Source: an uncultured Verrucomicrobiales bacterium
GTDB taxonomy: Bacteria; Verrucomicrobiota; Verrucomicrobiia; Verrucomicrobiales; Akkermansiaceae
Assembly (NCBI GenBank): GCA_937991965.1
Contig: CALKLP010000258.1
Span: forward strand, 1-64,000
Length of the DNA stretch: 64,000 nucleotides
Direction of reading: 5' to 3'
A program made the translations under genes and the position numbers. The notes under the pieces were generated by a model. That model searched no databases, was not told the origin of the DNA, and saw only the letters and a list, made by a program, of their open reading frames with translations. Of this stretch, positions 1 to 8,790 are shown piece after piece (the first letter of the stretch is position 1; each line of letters starts with the position of its first letter).

Positions 1-1
1 G

Positions 2-190
2 ATGAAAGAGTGTCGAGTCAGGAGAGGTCTAAACATGCTAGAAAGTGGTATTTCTCCAGATGAAATATGGTCTAAACTCAGTTACTCCAGTATTGGTCAT
101 ATGACTAATGAGATTAAGGGAGTTGTTGGACTCTCCCCAAATGAAATACAACTTTCCTACCGATTATCCCGAGGTAGAAATTTAAGGTGA
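2..190 (+). CDS. AraC-type HTH regulator, C-terminal end (partial)
   Basis: The 62 visible residues resemble the end of an AraC/XylS DNA-binding domain. They show the pattern of a first helix ending near residue 30 (ISPDEIWSKLSYSS), followed by the second HTH and the usual ending of a Gly-Leu-Ser-Pro turn (GLSPNEIQ). The full domain is about 100 residues and normally carries an additional N-terminal effector domain, so the gene almost certainly begins upstream of the window. The Met at position 2 is then internal. It would act as a cytoplasmic transcription factor, with no target inferable here. The next gene starts 25 bp downstream on the same strand, so a joint transcript is possible. The family assignment rests on a short stretch and is moderate. 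Confidence 0.5.
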   Translation: MKECRVRRGLNMLESGISPDEIWSKLSYSSIGHMTNEIKGVVGLSPNEIQLSYRLSRGRNLR

Positions 191-214
191 AATCTTTGGG
201 TATGATGAGGTACT

Positions 215-736
215 ATGTTAACAAAAATAGTCAGAACAACTTTTCAAGATTCGCGAGGCTCCTTTACAAGCATCTCTAATTCCTCTGATGAAATCGGAGC
301 TAGGGTCGAGTTTGTTATGGACAATGTCTCGACTTCTAAGAGAGGTGTTTTGAGAGGACTTCACTACCAAGAACAGTATCCACAAGGTAAACTTATTACT
401 GTACTCCAAGGCGCTATTTATGATGTCGTAGTCGACCTCAGAAAAGAGTCTCAATACTTTGGGAAATGGGAAGCCACAGAAATGAGCCCCGACCGGACTA
501 ACCAACTCTGGGTTCCTCCGGGCTATGCTCACGGTTTTTTAGCCCTAGAGGAGAAGACGATCGTGCATTATAAGACGACGAATTACTACTACCCCGATGA
601 CCAACGTATTCTCGCTTGGGACGATACTGACTTGAGCATCCCCTGGCCAAGACTTGATTGTGATTACATTCTATCCGATCGGGATCAAGCTGGAGAGCCC
701 TTCACCTCCACAAAGGAAAAGTTACTCTCTGCCTGA
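215..736 (+). CDS. rfbC: dTDP-4-dehydrorhamnose 3,5-epimerase-like protein
   Basis: The 173-residue protein matches the RmlC/RfbC cupin family in length (about 175-185) and motifs. These are GLHYQ near residue 46, with the catalytic-type His, the V-L-Q-G-x-I-x-D-V-V-V-D-L strand pair, VPPGYAHGF around residue 100, and a late Y-x-P-x-D segment. RmlC epimerises dTDP-4-keto-6-deoxyglucose at C3 and C5 on the way to dTDP-rhamnose, a surface polysaccharide sugar. No rmlA, rmlB or rmlD lies nearby, so the exact sugar nucleotide is uncertain and a related sugar 3- or 5-epimerase cannot be excluded. The ATG at 215 gives the normal N-terminus. Confidence 0.8.
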   Translation: MLTKIVRTTFQDSRGSFTSISNSSDEIGARVEFVMDNVSTSKRGVLRGLHYQEQYPQGKLITVLQGAIYDVVVDLRKESQYFGKWEATEMSPDRTNQLWVPPGYAHGFLALEEKTIVHYKTTNYYYPDDQRILAWDDTDLSIPWPRLDCDYILSDRDQAGEPFTSTKEKLLSA

Positions 737-922
737 AGTTTGAATTCTTCCACGTAAGCTACTTACTACGCTAAATATGAGTTTCGATATTTTTGGCCTT
801 GTAGTTACGACTCCAAAGATTAGATTTTTCACGCCTTTACAAATCCTTGGATTCCATGATACTGAATAAAGGGTTTCTCTAAAGAAAAGAAAGATTACCC
901 TTCAACATCCTTCTAATACCTT

Positions 923-1321
923 ATGTCTAGACGCGCTTCAAATGGCTCAAATTTAGCTTCAATCCTCATTCTAGGCGTCATTATCATCGCGATCTTTGCC
1001 TTGGGTGTTTCCCTCTTGAATCAAAAAAAAGATCCCTTTGGAAAACTACCAGATTTGCCTATTACAGAAGCCTCGATGAACGGCAACAGTCTGCGCGGAA
1101 ATTACTACAAGGTCTCTGGAAAAGTAGAAGAGCGTTGGGTTAAAAACCAATATGAGGGGGTTCACCTTTCCGTAGAAGAGAATGGAGCGATCAAGCCTGT
1201 CTTTATTCAAATTCCGTCCAGCCTAAAGCGCCCCAACCTGGAGCGAGAACGCAGCTATTCCTTCGCCGTGGAAGTCGGCTCAGGAGGGATCATCCAAGCT
1301 ACCGGAATTAAACGTCTATAA
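923..1321 (+). CDS. Membrane-anchored protein of unknown function
   Basis: I do not recognise a family. The 132 residues comprise a short basic, Ser/Asn-containing N-terminus, one transmembrane segment at about residues 12-32 (SILILGVIIIAIFALGVSLL), and an exported domain of about 95 residues. That domain is rich in predicted beta strands (YKVSGKVEERW, VHLSVEE, PVFIQIP, YSFAVEVG, GIIQATGIKRL), as in a small OB- or SH3-like barrel. The topology suggests a cytoplasmic N-terminus with the barrel outside the inner membrane. The stop is only 5 bp before the next start, so it is co-transcribed with the large exported protein that follows, and the two may work together in the envelope. The ATG at 923 follows a 186-bp gap that should hold the promoter. 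Confidence 0.6.
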   Translation: MSRRASNGSNLASILILGVIIIAIFALGVSLLNQKKDPFGKLPDLPITEASMNGNSLRGNYYKVSGKVEERWVKNQYEGVHLSVEENGAIKPVFIQIPSSLKRPNLERERSYSFAVEVGSGGIIQATGIKRL

Positions 1322-1326
1322 TCCCT

Positions 1327-3207
1327 ATGACCAAGATACTTTTCTACTGCTCATTGCTTGCGCTTGGACACGCGCAAGTGTTCACGCAACCTACAGATTC
1401 AAGCTCCAAGAACTCATCAAGCTCCTCCTCAAAGAGTTCATCATCACAAAATAGTAGTTCGAACTCATCCTTTGGGAATGACATTCCGATTCTCAATCCA
1501 GGAAATGAAACGGTTACGATTGGCGGACTCACCATTCCCCTAGGAGACAACAGAGTCATACGATCGCGCTTCGAGAAATACCTCAACCAACCAGCTGAAG
1601 ACATCGCACAAGCTCGTAAATACCATGCAACTTTAGACGAGATCATCGAGCTCCTAGCCCCGCGTCCAGGCCAGCCTCCAAGACAAGAGAAAATCGAAGA
1701 AGCGTTCACTCTGCTCCCCATTGCCGCATCCTACCCGGGGGATGCGAAACTTTGCCAATCCCTAGCGGAAACGATTTACGCCTGCCTCCAAGCGAAGCGA
1801 GACGTCAATCAAATGTCGGCACTGAACAACGCCTTGGATAAAAAGCGTGCAGAACTAGCGACGAAAGCCGACTGGATGAGGGGGACAGCCTCCTCTAAAA
1901 AAGCCATGGAAGAATCCGCCCCCCTTGGTGGAGCTGGAGCGGCAACTGCTCAATCAGGAAAAGCACAGGCTCAGGTGGTAACTTCACAGCGGTACCTCCA
2001 CCTCATGAAGCAGATCACCGAGATTGAGATCTCTCGTAAAAAGCACGCAATCCAAAGTGAAAAGCAAATTTTACAAACAAAAATTCAGTTTCAGGCAACG
2101 ATGATGCAATGGCTCCTGCAGCGCCGCTTTCACCACCTCCTTATTGCCGCCCGCTTTTACAATGTCATTTGGCAAGATGGAGATAATGCGCTCCATATTA
2201 AGAAGGATTCCACCATCTCTAAACTCTTCTCTAGCTCGATGGGGTTCAGCCCAACAGTCACAGCCCTAGATTCCCTAGCAAACGAGGCCGTAAGAGACAC
2301 TCAGAATGCGATCGATGCCTGTAACTACATGATGGACAATCAAGATTATCATACTGCTTCAAAGCGCCTATTGGAAGCCTTTGCTGTTGGAGAATTCTTA
2401 ACTCCACTAGCCTCACTAGATCGAACACGTAAGCGCACTATGCAGCTGTATATCAGAGACTTATCACTACTCTTTGATGCCATTCAGGCGAAAGACTTTG
2501 GACGCGCTCGAGAGCTTACCTTGAAGCTAAAGGCGGATGCGAAGGACTTTCCATCATCAAAAGCGGAAAGCTCAATTTCAGCGAATGTCATTGCATCCAA
2601 CCTAGCGATCTCCTCTGCACAAAAAGCCTTAATTAATGAAGATGAAGAAGGTGTAGTGACCGCTATCCAACGCGCTACTGAGCACTGGCCGACAAACCCT
2701 AAATTGGCGGAATTCTCCAACCTCCTAGAATCTGGAACCACGATCAATGTCCTAAGAAGAGACTTTAAGCGTCTGATCCGTGAGCAAAATTACAGGGAGA
2801 TTTTCAAGCGCCAATATGAATTCGCCCCTGCTATCGCAAACTCTCCTGCCGATCTCGCCGCCTTTAAAGAAATCGTTACTAATCTTGGAACTATCGAGAT
2901 GGCCATCGAAAAAGCAAAAAGCTTCACGAAGGCAGGAAACTCTTATGCCGCCTGGGAGCAACTCGCGACATTAAGGGGCGACTACCCTGATGACCCCAAG
3001 CTAGGGCGTGAACTAGAAATATTAGCCCCTAAAGTTGCAGATTTCACGAAAGCTCTAGACCTAGCACAACAGCTAGAAAATCGTGAGCCACAGCAAATAG
3101 GATCTGCCATTAACCACTACCTACAGGCAAAGAGTATTTACCCAAGTAGTGAATTTGCAGCCGCTGGTCTTAAACGATTAATCGACCAAACCTTAGGGGT
3201 AGACTAA
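1327..3207 (+). CDS. Large exported helical-repeat protein with poly-Ser linker
   Basis: The 626-residue protein has an N-terminal signal peptide (ILFYCSLLALGHAQ, cleavage probably near residue 17-20). A serine/asparagine-rich linker follows at about residues 24-50, in which roughly three quarters of residues are Ser. The rest is mainly alpha-helical, with several TPR-like helix pairs (for example around LPIAASYPGDAKLCQSLAE, TEHWPTNPKLAEF and LRGDYPDDPKLGRELE). It also has a helical stretch near residues 210-260 that could form a coiled coil. I see no catalytic motif. A periplasmic scaffold or complex-forming role is possible but is inference only. It shares an operon with the small anchored protein 5 bp upstream and converges with the Dabb gene. 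Confidence 0.6.
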   Translation: MTKILFYCSLLALGHAQVFTQPTDSSSKNSSSSSSKSSSSQNSSSNSSFGNDIPILNPGNETVTIGGLTIPLGDNRVIRSRFEKYLNQPAEDIAQARKYHATLDEIIELLAPRPGQPPRQEKIEEAFTLLPIAASYPGDAKLCQSLAETIYACLQAKRDVNQMSALNNALDKKRAELATKADWMRGTASSKKAMEESAPLGGAGAATAQSGKAQAQVVTSQRYLHLMKQITEIEISRKKHAIQSEKQILQTKIQFQATMMQWLLQRRFHHLLIAARFYNVIWQDGDNALHIKKDSTISKLFSSSMGFSPTVTALDSLANEAVRDTQNAIDACNYMMDNQDYHTASKRLLEAFAVGEFLTPLASLDRTRKRTMQLYIRDLSLLFDAIQAKDFGRARELTLKLKADAKDFPSSKAESSISANVIASNLAISSAQKALINEDEEGVVTAIQRATEHWPTNPKLAEFSNLLESGTTINVLRRDFKRLIREQNYREIFKRQYEFAPAIANSPADLAAFKEIVTNLGTIEMAIEKAKSFTKAGNSYAAWEQLATLRGDYPDDPKLGRELEILAPKVADFTKALDLAQQLENREPQQIGSAINHYLQAKSIYPSSEFAAAGLKRLIDQTLGVD

Positions 3208-3223
3208 TAAGTCACAGACTCCA

Positions 3224-3538
3224 TTATGCGGAGAACATGATCTCGGAATCCATCACGAGCACCTTCTCCCAATAATGTTTATTTTCTTCGAGAAACTTTA
3301 CGTGCTCAGGATCGACTTGGTATTCATCGTGAGCCTCAATAGACTCAAACTCCGTCACTAAGTTATAGTGCCAGGACAAGTCTAGAACAGGGCGAGCCTT
3401 GACCTCTGCAGGAACTCCCCAGCTAGACTGCATCGCCAACGGGAGTTGACAAAGCTTCTCCAATGCAGCTTCAAACTTACCTTTAACCTCTTCGGTCTGG
3501 TATTCCTCCTTAAGCCAAAAATGAACTAAATGAATCAT
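3224..3538 (-). CDS. Dabb (stress-responsive alpha/beta barrel) domain protein
   Basis: At 104 residues this is one Dabb ferredoxin-like domain. It shows the start MIHLVHFWLK, the helix following it, the central W-x-x-N-L-V-x-E-F strand, and the H-D-x-Y-x-x-x-P-x-H-x-x-F motif (HDEYQVDPEHVKF). Dabb proteins form dimeric alpha/beta barrels. Some are polyketide cyclases or stress-related, and many have no known substrate, so only the fold can be named. It is a single gene, converging with the exported protein at 1327-3207 and separated from pdxH by 45 bp on the same strand. Confidence 0.8.
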   Translation of the reverse strand: MIHLVHFWLKEEYQTEEVKGKFEAALEKLCQLPLAMQSSWGVPAEVKARPVLDLSWHYNLVTEFESIEAHDEYQVDPEHVKFLEENKHYWEKVLVMDSEIMFSA

Positions 3539-3583
3539 AAGAGCCTTATCCTCGCTAGAATCATTTTCGACGCAAGAAGTTTC

Positions 3584-4219
3584 TTATGGGCTCAAGCGCT
3601 CAATCTCCCAACTCTCACCCGCGTGAACGTATCGAAGCCTGTCGTGTAAACGGCCGACTCGGCCTTGCCAAAATTCCACTTTCGATGGAATCACGCGGTA
3701 GCCGCCCCAGAACTCTGGGAGCGGAACAGCGCCTTCTGGATACTTCGCTTTTAGCGCAATATCTCTCGCCTCGATTTCAGCACGATCAGGGAGCACGCTG
3801 CTCTGTGACTCAGAGACCCAAGCTCCGATTTGAGACTCATAGGGACGGGAAGCAAAATAGGCGGCGCTTTCTGCTTCAGACATTTTTTCCGCAACCCCTT
3901 GGATGATCACTTGGCGCTCTAGAGCATGCCAGAGGAAGGTCAGCGCCACGTTAGGATTAGCATTGATGTCTTGCGCCTTTTGAGAACGGTAATTACTAAA
4001 TAGACAGAAGCCATGGTCAATTCCCTTTAATAACACAGTCCGCGAACTAGGGATCCCATTTCCGCCCACAGTAGATAATGTCATCGCATTAGGCTCTGGT
4101 AAATTCGCCTTTACAGCGGCCTCGATCCATTCCCGAAACTGTGCAAATGGATCTATTGCCAGATCCTCTTTTTCCATTCCTCCTTGCGTATAATTCTCTC
4201 TTAATTGCGACACATCCAT
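3584..4219 (-). CDS. pdxH: Pyridoxamine/pyridoxine 5'-phosphate oxidase
   Basis: PdxH oxidises pyridoxine or pyridoxamine 5'-phosphate to pyridoxal 5'-phosphate with FMN and O2, the last step of vitamin B6 synthesis and salvage. The protein has the canonical start M-x-x-x-R-x-x-Y, then the D-P-F-x-Q-F-x-x-W segment, the FMN-binding S-R-T-V-L-L-K-G, F-Y-S-N-type motif (LFSNYRSQKAQDI), the signature around VEFWQGRVGRLHDR, and the C-terminal R-L-S-P. At 211 residues it matches the family (about 215). The reading frame extends 10 codons upstream to 4249, but the Met at 4219 fits the family alignment. It stands alone, with the MITE-like element just upstream. Confidence 0.95.
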   Translation of the reverse strand: MDVSQLRENYTQGGMEKEDLAIDPFAQFREWIEAAVKANLPEPNAMTLSTVGGNGIPSSRTVLLKGIDHGFCLFSNYRSQKAQDINANPNVALTFLWHALERQVIIQGVAEKMSEAESAAYFASRPYESQIGAWVSESQSSVLPDRAEIEARDIALKAKYPEGAVPLPEFWGGYRVIPSKVEFWQGRVGRLHDRLRYVHAGESWEIERLSP

Positions 4220-4311
4220 CTTTGAATCATAGCACATTTCTCGCAACAAGTGGATATAAAAAACTCACTTAGATAACATCCAAGTGAGGCTGATCATAAA
4301 ACTGGAGAATA

Positions 4312-4520
4312 CTAGGGCGTGTTGACAATTAAATTGAAGTAAATTGGAGTGAGATTTTCTGATTTATCAAGGCTTCTTGAAGGCGCAGTGCGTGCACTGC
4401 AACTGAAAAACAACGCAGAAAAATCAGAAAAGATCCTCCACTCTCTCCAAATGAACGGAGTGAACAAGAATTCCTATGACATTATTCATTTACAATGATT
4501 TAATTGTCAACACGCCCTAG
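4312..4520. mobile_element. MITE-like element with 23-bp perfect terminal inverted repeats
   Basis: A ~209-bp segment is bounded by perfectly complementary arms, 4312-4334 and 4498-4520, reading inward from CTAG then GGCGTGTTGACA. CTAG at both ends is compatible with a 4-bp target duplication of the YTAR kind made by IS5-type transposases. Inside there is a subterminal imperfect inverted repeat (ggagtgagattttctgattt against the region near 4405-4450). At about 4386-4401 there is a perfect small hairpin, GCAGTGC-GT-GCACTGC. There is no ORF of useful length, so it would need a transposase in trans. The right end supplies the stop codon of the neighbouring DUF1501 gene. The family assignment is inferred from the terminal sequence only. 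Confidence 0.7.
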
Positions 4521-5815
4521 GTGAATATACTCGTCACCGGCGCCCCTTTTTCTTTATCGGACCCTGCAATTCTGAATGGGCGCTTGCCAGGAGAATAAAC
4601 AACCTTATGCGCATCTAAACCTAAGCCGTATGCGATAGTTGAATTAAGATCATAGATCGTCACTGGGTCACTAGCTACCTTCATGGCATCCTTGCTCGTT
4701 TGACCGTATACCATCCCTTTATTTACTCCTCCTCCAGCAATGATACTAGTAAATGAAGATGCATGGTGAGAGCGACCATCATTATACTGAGGCTGAACAG
4801 GTCCCCTACCGAACTCGGACGCTAATACGACCATTGTCGATTCGAGCAGGCCTTTGCTTTTCAAATCGTTAATAAGCTGTGCGTAAGCTTGGTCTAACTC
4901 TTTACAGCGAGCCTCTACACCAGTAAAGTTATCATAGTGAGTATCCCAGCCTCCTAATGTGACTTCTATGTAACGTACTCCTACCTCTACTAATCGACGG
5001 GCTAACAAGCAACCTTGACCGAAGTCCGTCATACCATAGGCACTACGCATTTGGGAGCTCTCTTTAGAGATCTTAAACGCTTCTAAATCCTCAGAGTTCA
5101 TTACCTTGACCGCTTCATCAAAAAGCCCCGCGTATCCCTTGACTTCAGGAGTAGCGTAATTTTGGTGGAATTTGGCATTCAAGGCATCTGCAATTTTCAA
5201 GCGATCATTAAAGTCTTTCTCAGATACACTATGGTAGCGATCTACATTTTTCAAACCTTCCTCAGGCTTTCCAACCAAGGCCGCAGAATAGTTGGCCCCC
5301 ATCCATCCTCCACCAGTATGACCAGCAGGAGTATTCACTGCCACGTATCCTGGTAATTCCTCATTTACTCTTCCAGCTTCTCGTGTGACCCAAGCGCCCA
5401 AGGACGGGTGAATGATTGTCCCAAGCGGAGTGTAATTCTTGTGAAGTAAGTACTGCCCCTGTGGGTGGGCCCCTACTTTCGACGTCATGGAATTAATAAC
5501 CGTGCACTCATTGAGCACTTTTGCCGTTTGGGGGAGGTAATTCGCCACTTTAAATCCCTTAATACTGGACTCTATAGAATTGACCTTTTTGTTACCACTC
5601 TTAATGTCAAATGTGTCTACATGGCTCATCCCGCCATCCATATTCAAGAAGATTACAGACCGCGCTGGGTTTGCATTTTTTGAACCTTCTTTTGCATGAG
5701 CTGATGTTGCTAGACTAGAACCCAGCATGGGTGCAACACTGACTCCCAGAAGCCTACGAGCATTGTCAATTAAGAATTGGCGTCTTGATACCTCGTCGGT
5801 AGAATTAGTTCTCAT
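4517..5815 (-). CDS. DUF1501 family protein, Tat-exported
   Basis: The 432-residue protein belongs to the DUF1501 family, a member of the alkaline-phosphatase/sulfatase-like fold abundant in Planctomycetes and Verrucomicrobia. The N-terminus carries a twin-arginine signal (SRRQFL near residues 10-15). Family motifs follow: VIFLNMDGGMSHVDTFD at about residue 55, HPQGQYLLHKNYTP, VGVRYIEVTLGGWDTHYDN, and the late SEFGRGP. In these phyla it is nearly always encoded with a DUF1549/DUF1553 protein, which lies 21 bp upstream here, and the two presumably act together outside the cytoplasm. Their reaction is unknown. The stop codon lies inside the CTAG at the end of the MITE-like element, so the C-terminus may have been altered by that insertion. 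Confidence 0.85.
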   Translation of the reverse strand: MRTNSTDEVSRRQFLIDNARRLLGVSVAPMLGSSLATSAHAKEGSKNANPARSVIFLNMDGGMSHVDTFDIKSGNKKVNSIESSIKGFKVANYLPQTAKVLNECTVINSMTSKVGAHPQGQYLLHKNYTPLGTIIHPSLGAWVTREAGRVNEELPGYVAVNTPAGHTGGGWMGANYSAALVGKPEEGLKNVDRYHSVSEKDFNDRLKIADALNAKFHQNYATPEVKGYAGLFDEAVKVMNSEDLEAFKISKESSQMRSAYGMTDFGQGCLLARRLVEVGVRYIEVTLGGWDTHYDNFTGVEARCKELDQAYAQLINDLKSKGLLESTMVVLASEFGRGPVQPQYNDGRSHHASSFTSIIAGGGVNKGMVYGQTSKDAMKVASDPVTIYDLNSTIAYGLGLDAHKVVYSPGKRPFRIAGSDKEKGAPVTSIFT

Positions 5816-5836
5816 GATAATTAGGATTGTTGGGGG

Positions 5837-7777
5837 TTAAAAAATAAAATAGAATTCTTGGGAGGAGATCAATCCAGCCACTATGTTTCGATAAGCGGCC
5901 GCCTTATTACCTGCTCCCTTGACAACGTCTAAGCAGAGCTTCATTTCATTATCGTCCGGTATACGGTTTAAGACCACAAGGAAGATTGTTTTTATGCGCT
6001 CCTCTTCACCCTCTATCTGGTCAATCACTTGATTCGCTGATGATTTCGGGTTGTGGATAATTAAGCTCTGAACTTGGCCATTAAGTAATTCTAGAGCTTG
6101 AGAAACCGTACCTTCCTTGCTCGCTTCATCAATAGCTGCCTCACGTGTAGACTGGCCGAAGACTGCGAAAAACCCACCGGCAGGTGAAGGGAATTCCGAA
6201 GCTCTTTTGAGTTGCCCAGAATTTACTCCGCGCCTGTAGGACCGCATATTTGAATAGACATCACTAGAATCTGCCCCGGCCTCTGCCGCTGGAAATTCTT
6301 TCTTTTTGAGCTGTTCGTATAGCTCAAAAAGATAATCATTAAACTCCTCAGTATTCAATGAGTTGACCTTTTTTGCCATGTCCGCCTTACTCATAACAAG
6401 TTGTCCCGCATACAAGAAATCTGAAGACTCCTTAGCTCGTGTAGGAAGGCTGTCAGGATCTGCTACAGAGAGCGATAGTAATGAATCCCATATTTGCTCC
6501 GCTGACATTCTAGTTGCTCTTCTTCCGTCAAGCGCATTTTTCTCTCCATTCTTCAGATCTTTTTGGGTGGAAACAAACTGGAACGTGCGCGTGCTCATGA
6601 GTGTCTTTTGATATGTTTTCATATCGTAATCGTAATCTTTCATGATTGTAGCTAATTTGAGTATCAGCTTCCTAAAATTGGTATCTTTAGGGTCTACATA
6701 ATCCCCTGTTACGGGAGTTAATGAGATACCCATCACTCTCTCCCAGAGACGGTTCGCGATTGTGATAGAGAACTCCGGAGTCTTGTCGGATGTCATCCAA
6801 TCCGCAAATTTCGTCAGTGAGTCTTTATCGTTTCTCGAATCTCCTGTGCGTAGCTTGTCACCGAAAGGAGTTCGACCTCCAACCATTTCACCAGGTTTCC
6901 CATCTCTATACTGATAGTTTTCAGGCAACTCAACTCGGCCATATCCTTTATCAGGGCTCGTCCCATGACTTGCCACAGCATTCAGAGAGAATAAGAGACT
7001 CTGTAGTCTACCCACATGATTATTACTATACTTCCCCGGGCTAGACGTTTGAAGTTCTCTAACCTTAGAGAAAATTCCTCCGTAATCGCCCTTACCTTTG
7101 TATCCAACTGGCCCTTCAACAAATGCCTTAAGAGTATAAAAATCCATCTGTTCCCACTCCTGGAAAGGGTCATCATGGCATTGGGCGCACTCTAACCTGA
7201 CGCCTGTAAAAATCCTTACCGTATTAGAAAGATGATCATCTACTGCATCCCCTTTCTCGAAATAACCAGCAGGCTTTGACGTCTCGTAAACATTCCCCCT
7301 GGAAGTCAAGATCTCTCGACATAAATCATCCCAAGCCATATTAGATGCCGCCGCATCTCTAAACCAATCAATCAAACGCCCATTATCTCTGATAACCGTA
7401 TTTGATCCAAAACTCTCTCTCAAAGTAAACAAGTCATAATACCAATTCGTCAAATGACTACTGTAACCCTTAGAGTTATACAGGTAATCAATCAAAAGAG
7501 AGCGTTTATCAGGGTGCTCTAGCTCAATAAACTGAAGCGCTTCCTTTGGAGTTGGCATTCTACCAATTGATACCAAAAACGCTCTCCGCATGAAGGTCGC
7601 ATCATCAGTCACTTTAGGAACTGTGATATTATTCAACTTGAAGTTTTCTGCAACAATCACATCGATTGCATTCGCGTTTTTCTTGATCAGAGCAGGATCA
7701 ATCATATCCGATGCCTTTGCATTTAAACTCAGAAGGCCAACGAAAAGCAGAATATTTTTAAACGAGGTCTTAGCCAT
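5837..7777 (-). CDS. DUF1549/DUF1553 protein with one CXXCH motif
   Basis: The 646-residue exported protein has a signal peptide (KNILLFVGLLSLNAKA). It also has the DUF1549 signature near residues 60-200, including AFLVSIGRMPT and DWFRDAAASNMAWDDL, and a single cytochrome-c-like CAQCH near residue 200. The DUF1553 half includes FSITIANRLWERVMG, YQKTLMSTRTFQ and RMSAEQIWDSLLSL, and the end has the usual NRIPDDNE and SSQEFYF. In Planctomycetes and Verrucomicrobia these are large 'PSD1/PSCyt'-type proteins paired with DUF1501. The CXXCH could bind one haem covalently. Met at 7777 begins a clean signal peptide and is preferred over the frame start at 7801. It is the first gene of the two-gene operon with DUF1501. 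Confidence 0.85.
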   Translation of the reverse strand: MAKTSFKNILLFVGLLSLNAKASDMIDPALIKKNANAIDVIVAENFKLNNITVPKVTDDATFMRRAFLVSIGRMPTPKEALQFIELEHPDKRSLLIDYLYNSKGYSSHLTNWYYDLFTLRESFGSNTVIRDNGRLIDWFRDAAASNMAWDDLCREILTSRGNVYETSKPAGYFEKGDAVDDHLSNTVRIFTGVRLECAQCHDDPFQEWEQMDFYTLKAFVEGPVGYKGKGDYGGIFSKVRELQTSSPGKYSNNHVGRLQSLLFSLNAVASHGTSPDKGYGRVELPENYQYRDGKPGEMVGGRTPFGDKLRTGDSRNDKDSLTKFADWMTSDKTPEFSITIANRLWERVMGISLTPVTGDYVDPKDTNFRKLILKLATIMKDYDYDMKTYQKTLMSTRTFQFVSTQKDLKNGEKNALDGRRATRMSAEQIWDSLLSLSVADPDSLPTRAKESSDFLYAGQLVMSKADMAKKVNSLNTEEFNDYLFELYEQLKKKEFPAAEAGADSSDVYSNMRSYRRGVNSGQLKRASEFPSPAGGFFAVFGQSTREAAIDEASKEGTVSQALELLNGQVQSLIIHNPKSSANQVIDQIEGEEERIKTIFLVVLNRIPDDNEMKLCLDVVKGAGNKAAAYRNIVAGLISSQEFYFIF

Positions 7778-7879
7778 TTTTTGAGACTGTAAACTCACCA
7801 CCTCTCTTCCGCAACTTAAAACTTCCGCTATTATAGGAGCGATAAAGCAAAATAAAAAGACTTAGAGCATGTAAATCGA

Positions 7880-8650
7880 TCAAAGCAAATCATCATCTAC
7901 ATCTTCAAACAACTTCTTTAACGGTGCTTGCCCTGTTTCTCTATACAAAGCCGAATCATGGGCGGCCATCCCGACCCATGGCAACTCTCTCTGAACATAA
8001 GGAGGCAGATATCCCACTAGGGCATCAATTATGGTTGGCTCCCCCAGCGCATTGATCATCACATTCCCTTTGTGTAAGTCTCCGATTAACCAAGGTTCGC
8101 CTTGAGCAAAAAATACCGAGAGTGGATTACGAAAATGCCCTCCCATCGGCGTCACGCATCGCATAAAATCCATCGCAGCACGGCGATCTTCCTCAAAATT
8201 GTGATATGGCTCAGCGAGGGGTTGCTTCACCAAAAGGTGGTCAAAGCTATCAACGATCCCGACGATTTCCGTTGGATGACCTCCTCCGTCATTGATTGCA
8301 GAGAGCTTGCGGATCGTATCTTGGAACACCGCATCCTTAATCTCGTCCACGAGCTGCCCCTCATCGTTCCGCTGCATAACGATCTTCTTCCCCATGCCGC
8401 CATTGGCTCTGAGATCAAAGAGTTTATAGACCTCTCTCGCTTTGTAATCGAGATACGGGCTCGCCTCCGCCCCAGACGGCAGCGGTTGTAAGTCATTGGA
8501 ATCCAAAAAACCATCCTCATCGCGCTCAAGTCCAAGCGACTGCATAGGCACGATCGGTACGTCCCACAGTTTCGCCTTGTCTATAAGAGCGGCTGTCCAA
8601 ACATCAATCGAAGTCGATTCCCTCTGTGGAGTGAAGCGAGATATCTCCAT
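7880..8650 (-). CDS. Kinase-like protein resembling the polyvalent-protein kinase domain
   Basis: About 256 residues. The centre reads like the small Ser/Thr/Tyr kinase-like domain known from phage and plasmid polyvalent proteins. It has Y-L-D-x-x-x-R-E-V-Y-K-L (possible ATP-lysine strand), HPTEIVGIVDSFDHLLVKQPLA, the catalytic-loop-like GDLHKGNVM near residue 190 (D-x-H-x-x-N) and IIDA near residue 208. If active it would phosphorylate a protein or small molecule. No substrate can be named, and it stands alone rather than inside a multidomain protein. The frame is open to 8779, but those first 43 residues are Arg-rich and lie in repeat-like DNA, so Met at 8650 is preferred. It lies 140 bp downstream of hemL on the same strand. 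The family call is from memory of motifs. Confidence 0.5.
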   Translation of the reverse strand: MEISRFTPQRESTSIDVWTAALIDKAKLWDVPIVPMQSLGLERDEDGFLDSNDLQPLPSGAEASPYLDYKAREVYKLFDLRANGGMGKKIVMQRNDEGQLVDEIKDAVFQDTIRKLSAINDGGGHPTEIVGIVDSFDHLLVKQPLAEPYHNFEEDRRAAMDFMRCVTPMGGHFRNPLSVFFAQGEPWLIGDLHKGNVMINALGEPTIIDALVGYLPPYVQRELPWVGMAAHDSALYRETGQAPLKKLFEDVDDDLL

Positions 8651-8790
8651 GAGGCCACGCGCTCGGCGGTGGTTAAGGGTTGCGCAAGCCGATCTGATTT
8701 CGGCGCCACATTCTTCTCCGCGGAGTGCCGTAGGGACTCCCGTGCGTTCATCTCGTTGCTGGATTCTGGATTCATTCAATAGATCGGAGC

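Noticed and set aside
1399-1479. Ser-rich run as a simple-sequence repeat or frameshift
   Set aside because: The codons are mixed (TCA, TCC, AGC, AGT) and the frame is open on both sides, so it is a coded linker.
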